33,085 bases of DNA, taken from positions 1 through 33,085 of the forward strand of contig CAIWTA010000288.1 of NCBI GenBank assembly GCA_903915465.1. Direction: 5' to 3'. The stretch comes from an uncultured Bacteroidales bacterium (GTDB lineage: Bacteria > Bacteroidota > Bacteroidia > Bacteroidales > FEN-979). Position 1 is the first letter of the stretch; every line of letters begins with the position of its first letter. The notes under the pieces were generated by a model. That model worked only from the letters and a program-made list of their open reading frames with translations, did no database searches and was not told the origin of the DNA. The position numbers and the translations under genes were made by a program. This document shows, in pieces, positions 26,075-33,085 of the stretch.

Positions 26075-26105
26075 TTGTGTTTTTTGCTAAAATTTATTAT
26101 TTTTG
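26075..26105 (+). promoter_or_regulatory. Full Bacteroidota promoter for the first lipoprotein
   Basis: TTG at 26075-26077, a 20-base spacer and TATTTTTG at 26098-26105 match the consensus TTG-N19/20-TAnnTTTG. It lies about 40 bases before the lipoprotein ATG at 26145 and just after the miaA stop. Confidence 0.6.
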
Positions 26106-26144
26106 CAATCAATAATATGAAATATTAACTAAAAAAATACCTTT

Positions 26145-26558
26145 ATGAAGAAGATTAATCAAGCTATGATATACGGTATCCTTCTAATGAGTATCGTTAT
26201 CGTTATTTCCGGTTGCAAAAAGAAAACTGAGACAGTGACCTATCCTACTGTATCATTCATTGTTACTTACCTGACTGTTCAGTTACAAGCAGGTGGTGAG
26301 GGTGTACAATTTTATGCTAACTGCAATTCAACCGATGTTAAAATGACAAAAGTTGAAATTTTAGACCCGATCCATAGCGGAACTGTTACCTATAACCTGA
26401 ATGGACAGGGGTATGTGAAATCTCAGATTTTTGATTTACAGGATGCTGGCACTGCTTATCAAAAACAGGGCGGTACTTATCAGATTACATTTACAGGACT
26501 TCGTACAGTTGACAACGCACCTTTTACTGTCATTTCAAACGTCAGTGTGGCAAAGTAA
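26145..26558 (+). CDS. Single-domain surface lipoprotein, unknown function
   Basis: A 137-residue probable lipoprotein: hydrophobic signal followed by the lipobox VISGC with Cys24, then KKK. The mature domain (about 33-137) is a strand-rich module of about 105 residues, reading YPTVSFIVTY, GVQFYANCNS and KVEILDP, then TYNLNG, TYQITFTGLR and a final VSNVSVAK. The pattern fits a small beta-sandwich, but no family was recognised. Its domain is nearly identical to the second domain of the 250-residue lipoprotein downstream. Between the two genes lies a fragment of the tricorn gene's end, so the pair arose by local duplication. It has its own promoter and terminator. Confidence 0.8.
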   Translation: MKKINQAMIYGILLMSIVIVISGCKKKTETVTYPTVSFIVTYLTVQLQAGGEGVQFYANCNSTDVKMTKVEILDPIHSGTVTYNLNGQGYVKSQIFDLQDAGTAYQKQGGTYQITFTGLRTVDNAPFTVISNVSVAK

Positions 26559-26580
26559 ACGTTCATTAAACTTCTCCAAA

Positions 26581-26610
26581 AACCCAACATAAATAATGTT
26601 GGGTTTTTTT
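26581..26610 (+). terminator. Intrinsic terminator of the first lipoprotein gene
   Basis: A perfect 10-base stem (AACCCAACAT at 26581-26590 pairing with 26596-26605) closes a 5-base loop and is followed directly by a T-run, 22 bases after the stop codon. Confidence 0.85.
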
Positions 26611-26623
26611 GTTATTGCTCAGA

Positions 26624-26716
26624 TCACTTGGTTTTGCCAGGTAAAGGAGGAATTCCCGGCAACTCTTTCCTTACGGATGTTAACTCTTCTGTTAGCTCAA
26701 ATTTGGATAGATTTGA
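26624..26716 (-). pseudogene. Remnant of the tricorn protease C-terminus
   Basis: On the minus strand a 30-codon open stretch ends in RKELPGIPPLPGKTK and a stop. The intact tricorn gene ends PKELPGIPPYPDKTK. At DNA level 26622-26668 matches 27658-27704 at 42 of 47 positions by my alignment. Farther upstream, ELTEELTSVRK is still recognisably like EVIKDELKSWPK, then an in-frame stop interrupts (26717-26719). It is a decayed duplicate lying after the first lipoprotein's terminator, in the same place and orientation as the true tricorn end lies after the second lipoprotein's terminator. It might alternatively come from a second, lost tricorn paralogue. Confidence 0.8.
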
Positions 26717-26799
26717 TCATTGTCGTAAAAAAAAGTCCATCTATCAAAAATCTTCCCAATAGATTTTTTTGTCAAAACGTTACTGTATGTACTTTTTGT

Positions 26800-26807
26800 T
26801 ACTTTTG
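26800..26807 (+). promoter_or_regulatory. -7 promoter box for the second lipoprotein
   Basis: TACTTTTG, an exact TAnnTTTG match, lies 33 bases before the ATG at 26841. A shifted near-match (TACTTTTTG) lies 10 bases earlier with TTTG 18 bases upstream of it, so the exact start point is uncertain. Confidence 0.45.
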
Positions 26808-26840
26808 TGATAAATAATGTTATCTCATAAAATCCAGGAT

Positions 26841-27593
26841 ATGAATAAACTTAATCGGGTTATTGTTTACAGTATTCTAATAATGAGTATCATTATCGCT
26901 TTTTCCGGTTGCAAAAAAAAGACGGATGAATCACCCGCACCAACCTATCCAGCAGATCCTATTCCTGCCTTTACCATAACTTACCAGACAGTTCCATTAG
27001 CCAGCAATGATACAGGAGTTAAGTTTTTTGCAAACTGCAGCACAACGGGCATAAAAATGACGAAAGTGGATATTGTCAATCCAATCAATGGGACCATATC
27101 GTTTGCCCTGAATGGCCAAATATTTGATAGCGCTCAAGTTTTTGCTTTACAAAGTGAAGCTACTATTTACCAGAAACATGTTGGTACTTACCGGATTATT
27201 TTTAGTGGATTCCGTAAAGTTGATAATGCACCGTTTACTATTGTCACATACATTAATGTTACCAGGGATGATCCCTATCCTGCTGTTTCATTTATCGTTA
27301 CTTACCTGACAGTTCAGTTGCAAGTAGGTGGTGAGGGTGTACAATTTTATGCTAACTGCAATTCAACAGATGTTAAAATGACAAAAGTGGAAATTTTAGA
27401 CCCGATTCACAGTGGAACCGTAACTTATAACCTGAATGGTAATGCATATGTAAGATCTCAGATCTTTGCTTTACAGGATAATTCCACTGCTTATGCAAAA
27501 CAGAGTGGTACATATCAGATAACTTTTTCTGGTCTTCGCACAGCTGACAGCGCACCGTTTGTCAATGTTGTAAATGTTCCTGTTTCCAAATAA
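26841..27593 (+). CDS. Two-domain surface lipoprotein, paralogue of the single-domain one
   Basis: A 250-residue probable lipoprotein. I chose ATG 26841 because it aligns with the start of the upstream paralogue (MNKLNRVIVYSILIMS against MKKINQAMIYGILLMS); the ORF can be extended to 26817. The lipobox FSGC is followed by KKK. It has two copies of the 105-residue beta-rich module: module A (about 40-140, TITYQTVPL to INVTRDD) and module B (about 145-250, YPAVSFIVTY to NVPVSK). Module B is nearly identical to the single-domain protein, including DNA identity from 27276, while module A is much more diverged. The function is unknown; surface attachment by lipidation is inferred. Confidence 0.82.
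   Translation: MNKLNRVIVYSILIMSIIIAFSGCKKKTDESPAPTYPADPIPAFTITYQTVPLASNDTGVKFFANCSTTGIKMTKVDIVNPINGTISFALNGQIFDSAQVFALQSEATIYQKHVGTYRIIFSGFRKVDNAPFTIVTYINVTRDDPYPAVSFIVTYLTVQLQVGGEGVQFYANCNSTDVKMTKVEILDPIHSGTVTYNLNGNAYVRSQIFALQDNSTAYAKQSGTYQITFSGLRTADSAPFVNVVNVPVSK
27276..27593 (+). repeat. Duplicated lipoprotein module (second copy of 26241-26558)
   Basis: This stretch and 26241-26558 run almost base for base from TATCCT to the end of each gene, for example GGTGGTGAGGGTGTACAATT in both, with scattered mostly silent changes. That indicates a recent duplication or gene conversion between the two lipoprotein genes. Confidence 0.85.
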
Positions 27594-27602
27594 AGATTGT
27601 TA

Positions 27603-27644
27603 AAAAAAAAGAGGCTGCTTTCAAAAAAGTAGCCTCTTTTTTTT
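27603..27644. terminator. Bidirectional terminator between the lipoprotein and tricorn genes
   Basis: A perfect 14-base arm pair (27603-27616 with 27631-27644) has GAGGCT/AGCCTC as its core and an A-run on the left matched by a T-run on the right. The inside of the loop can extend the hairpin by a few more pairs. It lies between two convergent genes and would stop transcripts from either side. Confidence 0.85.
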
Positions 27645-27659
27645 CCCTGATCACTTCGA

Positions 27660-30600
27660 TCACTTAGTTTTATCAGGGTAAGGAGGAATTCCCGGCAACT
27701 CTTTAGGCCAGCTTTTTAATTCATCTTTTATCACTTCAATGGCTTTATTCAATTGCTCATCCTCACCTGCGTATTCTTTTGCAGGATCATTATCTACGAT
27801 AATGTCAGGATCCACTCCATGACCTTCAATTATCCAATTCTTTCCTTCAGTGTCATACGGTGCAAATTCCGGTTTCCTTAAAGAACCCCCATCAATAAAT
27901 GGCAAGGAACCACGAATACCGACAACTCCACCCCATGATCGTGTACCGATAATTTTCCCCATCTTCATCTTTTTGAACTGGTAGGGAAAAAGATCCCCGT
28001 CTGAAGCAGAATAGCGGTCAATTAACATGCACTTGGGCCCCCACACCATTTCAAGTCGGCCAGGACTTCCTTCAGTATTCCGTGCCATTTTGATCATGGT
28101 CATTTCCCGATTCAATCGCTCAATAATCATAGGAGATACGTTTCCACCACCATTTCCACGATCATCAATGATCAATGCACGTTTGCTAAGTTGTGGATAA
28201 AAATGTTTTACAAATTCATTTAACCCCTCAGGACCCATGTCAGGAATATGGATATACCCGACCTCGCCATTCGTTGCATCACTTACCTTTTTAATATTTC
28301 CCTGCACCCAGTTATAATAGAATAACTTTTCTTCATTGCCGGTAGGAACGGCAATTGTCTTGTGCGAACCAGCTTCACTTGCTGTAGCATTTACCGTAAG
28401 TTCAACCTGGCAATCAGCCATATTAAAGAGCGACTGATAAATATCCTGCATATCTTTGGTTGATTTTCCATTGACTGCAAGTATATAATCTCCCTCCTTT
28501 ACATCAACTCCAAGTTCGGTTAATGGTGAACGGCCATCACCAGTCCAATTCTCTCCCCTGAAGATTTTCTCAATCTTATAATAACCAGACGCATCTCTCG
28601 ACAGCCGTGCCCCGAGAAGCCCCATTTTAATTCTGAGAGGTTGAGGTTTATCGCCACCTTCAATGTAAGAATGGCCTGTACTAAGCTCTGCAACCATCTC
28701 CCCTAAAACATAAGTCAGGTCATTTCTGTGATTAACATAAGACAACAAGGGTTCATATTTTTTCTTAACTGATTCCCAGTCAACGCCAGACATATTTGGA
28801 GCAAAATAGAAATATTTCATCTGGCGCCATGCTTCGTAGTAAATTTGAGCCCATTCTGCTTTCTGATCAACCAGGACCTTCATGTTGTTGAGATCTAACC
28901 AATCTTTCACTTCAACTTTCCCTTTTGGGATATCAATCACAGCGAACTTTCCAGTCGCAAGAAGTAGCATCTTCTTTGTATCAGCAGAAATCTCATATCC
29001 ATTAAAATCGCCAATACTGGTCTCCTTTTTATCTTTGAGGTTGAATGTCATTAAAGTGCCACCTTGTTTCCCGCGTTTCAGGTAATAGACATTATCACCC
29101 ACAGCATTCACATGATCATAAGATGAAGCTTCAATCGGAAGCACAACGATGCGATCAATAATTCCGTCAATATCAACTTTAATATCGGCAGCCTTCTTGG
29201 TATCGGACTCCTTCTTCTCTTCTTTCTTATCTGGTTTTTTATCAGATTTTGCATCTGCTGAAAGTGAGTCTTCTTTTTTAAGATTTACTTCGTCATTTTC
29301 TGGTGCAAAAGGAGAAGGAGTGCTTTTCGATAAGGTAACAAAGTAAACCTTAGTCATATCAGCATAAGAATGGTTCCATTCTGTCCAGCTGTAAGTCGGA
29401 TTGAAATCCCTGTTAGAAGTAAAGAACAGGAATCTGCCATCATTGCTGAACGCGGGAGTCCCTGCATCGTACCAACCATCTGTTACAGGAAACCTGCCCT
29501 TGGTTGCAAGTTCAAACAGGTAAATCTTAGTCTGGGTAGTTTTATCCGGCTTCGCATAAGTTATCCATTTACTGTCAGGAGACCATCCAAATTCCGTGAA
29601 TTCCCAATCAATGGAGCGATCTACCATCGTAACTTCTTTTGAGTCAATATTCACAAACTGCAACCTGAGTAGCTTATCTGCCCAGAGAAGTTTTTTACTG
29701 TCCGGCGCCCAGATCGCTCCATATTTATAGGTATCCGCATTTTTTGTGATCTGAACCGGAGCTGCACTTCCATCTTGTTTCTGGATATAAATTTCATCTT
29801 CACCAGTTAAATCAGAAGTGTATGCAATGTACTGACCATCAGGAGACCATGCAACATCACGCTCATGAACGCCAGAAGATCGTGTCAGATTTTTAGTAAT
29901 CCCGGTCTTCTCAGGCACTGTGAAAATATCACCCCTGGCATCAAATGCAACTCTCTTTCCATCAGGAGCAAGTGACGCTGAGTTGATAAACTTGCCAGCA
30001 TCCTTCATTACATTTCGCCCGGTTATTAAATCGTCGGCTATGCGAATGGCGACCTTCGAAGTTTGCCCGGACGCAAGATCATAAGTATAGATGAATCCTC
30101 CATTTTCGAATACGATCGACTGGTTGCCGATGGAAGGGAATTTGATATCAAATTCTGTAAAATTAGTGACTCTGGTAGTCAACTTTTTTGTCAGGTCATA
30201 ACAAAACAGGTTCATAATCCTTTCCCTGTCGCTGCAGAAATAGATTTTATCTCCGGCCCACATTGGGAAAATATCCTGCGCAGGATTATTCGTGATATTT
30301 TCTGTCTGCCTGGACTTGAAGTCATATATCACAATATCATCGGCCATACCACCTTTATAATATTTCCATGTTCGGAACTCCCTGAAAACCCTGTTATAGG
30401 CAAGCTTTGTCCGGTCAGGAGAATAGCTGGCGAAACCTCCTGCCGGTAACGGAAGTTCTTCAGGCATACCACCCTTGACATCTTCCAAAAATAACTGTCC
30501 TTTAAAATCATTAAAAGTCTGCTTACGAGAACGAAATAAGATATGCTCATTGTCACGCCATGTCATCACGATGTTATTCGGCCCCATGCGGTCTGCAACG

Positions 30601-30935
30601 TCGTCTCTTCCAATCGTGGCAGTATATGAAAGACGCTGTGGAATTCCACCTTCCGCAGGAATAAGGTAAACTTCTGTATTCCCATCGTACTGGCCTGTGA
30701 ATGCGATCTTTTTTCCATCCGGAGAAAAACGGGCAAACATCTCAAATCCGACCTCATCATTTGTCAACTTTCTGGCCAGACCTCCAGTTTTGTCGACGGA
30801 ATAAAGGTCACCTGCATAAGTAAAAACAATCTGATTCCCATGGATGGCAGGAAAACGCAACAATCGGGCTTCATCCTGAGAGTAACCCTTCATCACAGAC
30901 AGAAGCATGGCGAAAACCAAAAAATAATTTTTCAT
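27660..30935 (-). CDS. Tricorn-like S41 serine peptidase, exported
   Basis: A 1091-residue tricorn protease homologue, a large peptidase that degrades peptides. The start at 30935 (MKNYFLVFAMLL) gives a signal ending GYSQ, so it is likely periplasmic. It has N-terminal beta-propeller repeats of TolB/WD40 type (about 25-535, with several FSPDGKKIAF- or WSPDGQYIAY-like blades), a Lys/Glu/Asp-rich linker (about 550-585) and a tricorn core domain. A PDZ domain follows (about 770-870, GLLGARL to VDVKEGDYILAVNGK), then the S41 catalytic domain. Catalytic candidates are His755 (STGHSY), nucleophile Ser978 in SASDGD and Glu1037 in IEGHGVDPD, all present, with DDRGNGGG as the oxyanion region. It converges with the lipoprotein genes. 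A duplicated scrap of its 3' end is at 26624-26716. Confidence 0.94.
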   Translation of the reverse strand: MKNYFLVFAMLLSVMKGYSQDEARLLRFPAIHGNQIVFTYAGDLYSVDKTGGLARKLTNDEVGFEMFARFSPDGKKIAFTGQYDGNTEVYLIPAEGGIPQRLSYTATIGRDDVADRMGPNNIVMTWRDNEHILFRSRKQTFNDFKGQLFLEDVKGGMPEELPLPAGGFASYSPDRTKLAYNRVFREFRTWKYYKGGMADDIVIYDFKSRQTENITNNPAQDIFPMWAGDKIYFCSDRERIMNLFCYDLTKKLTTRVTNFTEFDIKFPSIGNQSIVFENGGFIYTYDLASGQTSKVAIRIADDLITGRNVMKDAGKFINSASLAPDGKRVAFDARGDIFTVPEKTGITKNLTRSSGVHERDVAWSPDGQYIAYTSDLTGEDEIYIQKQDGSAAPVQITKNADTYKYGAIWAPDSKKLLWADKLLRLQFVNIDSKEVTMVDRSIDWEFTEFGWSPDSKWITYAKPDKTTQTKIYLFELATKGRFPVTDGWYDAGTPAFSNDGRFLFFTSNRDFNPTYSWTEWNHSYADMTKVYFVTLSKSTPSPFAPENDEVNLKKEDSLSADAKSDKKPDKKEEKKESDTKKAADIKVDIDGIIDRIVVLPIEASSYDHVNAVGDNVYYLKRGKQGGTLMTFNLKDKKETSIGDFNGYEISADTKKMLLLATGKFAVIDIPKGKVEVKDWLDLNNMKVLVDQKAEWAQIYYEAWRQMKYFYFAPNMSGVDWESVKKKYEPLLSYVNHRNDLTYVLGEMVAELSTGHSYIEGGDKPQPLRIKMGLLGARLSRDASGYYKIEKIFRGENWTGDGRSPLTELGVDVKEGDYILAVNGKSTKDMQDIYQSLFNMADCQVELTVNATASEAGSHKTIAVPTGNEEKLFYYNWVQGNIKKVSDATNGEVGYIHIPDMGPEGLNEFVKHFYPQLSKRALIIDDRGNGGGNVSPMIIERLNREMTMIKMARNTEGSPGRLEMVWGPKCMLIDRYSASDGDLFPYQFKKMKMGKIIGTRSWGGVVGIRGSLPFIDGGSLRKPEFAPYDTEGKNWIIEGHGVDPDIIVDNDPAKEYAGEDEQLNKAIEVIKDELKSWPKELPGIPPYPDKTK

Positions 30936-30977
30936 GAAACGAAGTATTAATTTGTAAAAAAGTTCCTTGACTAAAGA

Positions 30978-30985
30978 CAAAAGTA
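30978..30985 (-). promoter_or_regulatory. -7 promoter box for the tricorn gene
   Basis: The minus strand reads TACTTTTG, an exact TAnnTTTG match, about 42 bases before the ATG at 30935. No -33 TTG at standard spacing. The divergent region 30936-31218 otherwise holds no convincing gene. Confidence 0.5.
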
Positions 30986-31098
30986 ATTACAATCCATTCA
31001 AAATCGGCCTATCATTCGATAAGTTCCTACATTTACTTGATAAAGAAGCAAATTTTGCTAATAAAGCAAAAGAATGGTCATTGAACAGAATATATCTA

Positions 31099-31106
31099 TA
31101 CCTTTG
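31099..31106 (+). promoter_or_regulatory. -7 promoter box for the OsmC-family gene
   Basis: TACCTTTG followed by C is a textbook Bacteroidota -7 box, 112 bases before the ATG at 31219. A TTG at 31081 is 15 bases upstream, shorter than usual. The resulting leader of about 105 bases holds no recognised riboswitch. Confidence 0.5.
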
Positions 31107-31218
31107 CAGCCCTGGTTCAGTTATCACTGATGAATTCGTGAAACTTTTTATTATCAATCCTTTTTTTGATCTTCAATACAGAATTTTTCAAATTTAACAG
31201 ACTTAACCATTATACCCT

Positions 31219-31611
31219 ATGATAATTGATGTAATCTTTGCGGGTGGTAAGCAAGTAAATGCGCTTGTAAATGGCTTTACAGTCAAAACAGACCAGGATC
31301 CAAAATCGGGTGGAGAAGGTTCCTCGCCTGATCCTTTCACATTGTTCTTATCTTCCATTGCAACCTGTGCAGGAATTTACACAAAATCATTCTGCGACCA
31401 ACGCGAGATCCCTGCAAATGAGATCAGTCTCAGGATGGAAACTTCGTTTGATCATGAAGTCAAAATGGTTACTCATATCCACATCGGGATTCATGTTTCT
31501 CATGCATTTCCTGAAAAATATGAAAGCGCCCTTTTACATGCAGTCGGCTTATGTACTGTAAAAAGGCACCTATCCGATAAAATTCTTGTTGAAACTACCT
31601 TACTGCGTTAA
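31219..31611 (+). CDS. OsmC/Ohr-family protein
   Basis: A 130-residue cytoplasmic OsmC-like protein. The family's two cysteines are in place: Cys50 in SSIATCAGIY and Cys112 in AVGLCTVKRHL, the pair that reduces organic hydroperoxides in OsmC and Ohr. The N-terminal strand section (IIDVIFAGGKQVNALVNGF) and the segment GGEGSSPDPFTLFLSS are typical. A third Cys59 is present. At 130 residues it belongs to the short YhfA-like branch, for which peroxidase activity is less certain. It sits 86 bases before the trans-sulfuration enzyme gene, in the same direction, and a shared redox or sulfur link is plausible but not shown. Confidence 0.9.
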   Translation: MIIDVIFAGGKQVNALVNGFTVKTDQDPKSGGEGSSPDPFTLFLSSIATCAGIYTKSFCDQREIPANEISLRMETSFDHEVKMVTHIHIGIHVSHAFPEKYESALLHAVGLCTVKRHLSDKILVETTLLR

Positions 31612-31697
31612 CTTTCTTTTTTTGTTGCACATAATATTGGCTGTAATAAGGCTGAACTAAACGGATATAAATATTTTTTAAAACCCTTTACTTAAAG

Positions 31698-32879
31698 ATG
31701 AAATCAAAAGAAACAGGATTCAATTCAAGACTTGTGCATGGTACAGGCAAGAGAGATCCATTGGGAAGTGTAATTACCCCAATTTATCAGACTTCTACTT
31801 TCTCGTTTGAAAGTGCAGAACATGGCGCAAAATGTTTTGCCGGCGAAAGTGATGGCTACATTTATACACGGATCGGCAACCCGACGAATAATGATCTCGA
31901 GAAATCCATCGCCGATATGGAAAATGGATTTGGTGGAATTGTTACTTCATCAGGTATGGGTGCTGTAAATACTCTTTATCTGGCCTATCTTGGTGCAGGT
32001 AAACATATTGTCAGTCATAATGCAGTTTACGGCCCTGCCAGGGGACTAATAGAAGGAACTTATTCAAAATTTGGTGTTGAATCAACATATGTTGACACAA
32101 CAGAAATCAATCAGGTTATCCAGGCAATCCGTTCAAATACGAGCATGATTTATTTGGAAACTCCTGCAAATCCTACAATCGGAATATCTGATATTCCGGC
32201 CATCGTTGAAATTGCTCATCAACACAATATCAAAGTCTGTGTTGACAATACATTTTGCAGTCCTTATCTCCAAAATCCATTAGATATGGGAGCTGACATA
32301 GTTTTGCATTCTCTGACAAAATTTATCAACGGACATGCTGATATCGTTGGTGGAGCACTCGTGACAAAGACTGAAGAGGATTATCTTAAGCTTCGTTCGA
32401 TGATGGTAATTTCAGGATGCAATATGGATCCTCACCAGGCATTTCTGGTTCGCCGGGGATTGAAAACGCTGGGAATACGTGTTGATCGCGCCCAGGAGAA
32501 TGCCATAAAAGTAGCAAGTTTCCTGGAGGCTCATCCAAAGGTTGCCTGGGTAATGTATCCGGGATTAAAATCGCATCCACAGCACGAATTGGCTAAACGG
32601 TTGATGCGAGGTCCCGGCGCAATGATCAGTTTTGGGTTATCCGGAGGATTAGAAGCAGGGAAAAAATTAATGAACAATGTTAAACTCTGCATTCTCGCGG
32701 TTTCTTTAGGGGGTATTGAAACGCTGATCCAACACCCGGCATCCATGACACATTCAAAATTATCGAAAGAGGCGAAAAAGCAGGGAGGCATAAGTGATGA
32801 TCTTGTCAGACTATCTGTTGGAATTGAAGAGTCAGAGGATATTCTCGAAGACCTTTCGCAGGCGCTTGACTTAGTTTAA
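31698..32879 (+). CDS. Trans-sulfuration PLP enzyme (methionine gamma-lyase / cystathionine family)
   Basis: A 393-residue cytoplasmic Cys/Met-metabolism PLP-dependent enzyme. The PLP lysine is Lys208 in HSLTKFINGHADIVGG. YTRIGNPT (about 56-63), SSGMGAV (about 84-90), VDNTFCSPYLQNPL (182-195) and the C-terminal SLGGIETLIQHPASMTH are all family signatures. Overall it looks closest to methionine gamma-lyase, but the active-site Cys that follows Tyr-Gly in that enzyme (Cys116 in Pseudomonas putida) is Pro113 here (VYGPARGL), and the lysine-aspartate pair near residue 240 of that enzyme is also not evident. The alternatives are cystathionine gamma-lyase, gamma-synthase or O-acetylhomoserine sulfhydrylase. 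No methionine-regulated leader was recognised upstream. Confidence 0.92.
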   Translation: MKSKETGFNSRLVHGTGKRDPLGSVITPIYQTSTFSFESAEHGAKCFAGESDGYIYTRIGNPTNNDLEKSIADMENGFGGIVTSSGMGAVNTLYLAYLGAGKHIVSHNAVYGPARGLIEGTYSKFGVESTYVDTTEINQVIQAIRSNTSMIYLETPANPTIGISDIPAIVEIAHQHNIKVCVDNTFCSPYLQNPLDMGADIVLHSLTKFINGHADIVGGALVTKTEEDYLKLRSMMVISGCNMDPHQAFLVRRGLKTLGIRVDRAQENAIKVASFLEAHPKVAWVMYPGLKSHPQHELAKRLMRGPGAMISFGLSGGLEAGKKLMNNVKLCILAVSLGGIETLIQHPASMTHSKLSKEAKKQGGISDDLVRLSVGIEESEDILEDLSQALDLV

Positions 32880-32961
32880 TTCTTCTTTCTCATTCAGAAC
32901 AATTACAATGCTTTTTCTTTTCTGAAAGAACGTTTGATAAAGAAAGAAACCATGGTATAGG

Positions 32962-32977
32962 GCTGAAAATTTTCAGC
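32962..32977. repeat. 16-base perfect palindrome
   Basis: GCTGAAAATTTTCAGC reads the same on both strands and lies about 80 bases after the trans-sulfuration gene. It has no following T-run, so it may be an operator-like site or chance. The rest of 32880-33085 shows no gene. Confidence 0.35.
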
Positions 32978-33085
32978 TTCTCAGTAAATTTGAAACTTCA
33001 CTCACTTTTCCTTGAAAGTTATCAATCTTCATTTTTTCGTATTTTTCATACTTTCTGTATCATTTCTCCTTCTTGTTTCTCCCAT

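Noticed and set aside
26596-26817. Rightward 73-codon ORF between the lipoprotein genes
   Set aside because: It begins inside a terminator hairpin and runs antisense over the tricorn remnant; it has no signal, family likeness or promoter of its own.
30967-31197. Rightward 76-codon ORF in the tricorn-OsmC intergenic region
   Set aside because: It crosses both the tricorn -7 box and the OsmC -7 box and its protein looks like random translated AT-rich DNA.

Overview
The window looks like a chromosomal segment of a Bacteroidota bacterium, probably Bacteroidales or a relative. The support is moderately AT-rich DNA, repeated TAnnTTTG promoter -7 boxes of the Bacteroidota type, export signals ending in AQ or CQ, and family content: dipeptidyl peptidase III, a full-length tricorn-like protease, GuaA followed by a LysM/periplasmic-binding-protein fusion, and Bacteroidota-style glycosyltransferases. 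No rRNA, tRNA, CRISPR array, integrase or transposase was recognised.

Layout. Positions 1-636 hold the 3' part of pyrD, convergent with murB (640-1650). A divergent promoter region then leads right into two overlapping glycosyltransferase genes and a tandem-domain universal stress protein (1747-4912). From 23049 down to 4951 lies an almost unbroken leftward array of twelve genes: gcvT; four exported or surface proteins of unknown function (a lipoprotein, two secreted proteins and a three-module leucine-rich-repeat protein); a ComB-family phosphatase; dipeptidyl peptidase III; a HAD hydrolase; an M23 peptidase; guaA; a LysM/PBP1 protein; and finally a single-chain type IIG restriction-modification enzyme, which looks like the one clearly accessory gene. 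Rightward from 23250 come a CapD/WbpM-type nucleotide-sugar dehydratase, miaA and two paralogous lipoproteins. These face a convergent tricorn protease gene (27660-30935). An OsmC-family protein and a trans-sulfuration PLP enzyme close the window.

How the genes fit together. Much of the window concerns the cell envelope: murB, glycosyltransferases, the sugar-nucleotide dehydratase, an M23 peptidase, a LysM protein, secreted peptidases and lipoproteins. The rest is core metabolism (pyrimidine, GMP, glycine cleavage, tRNA modification, sulfur amino acids).

Most unusual points. (1) The secreted LRR protein has 18 exact 22-residue repeats in three self-contained modules, each with a WW..L...WK..F head and its own C-terminal cap. 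It sits in an overlapping gene string with three uncharacterised exported proteins, and this string is the best candidate here for an undescribed system. (2) A decayed copy of the tricorn C-terminus lies between the two lipoprotein genes and records a local duplication. (3) The type IIG enzyme has a long tail that may carry a second nuclease-like motif.
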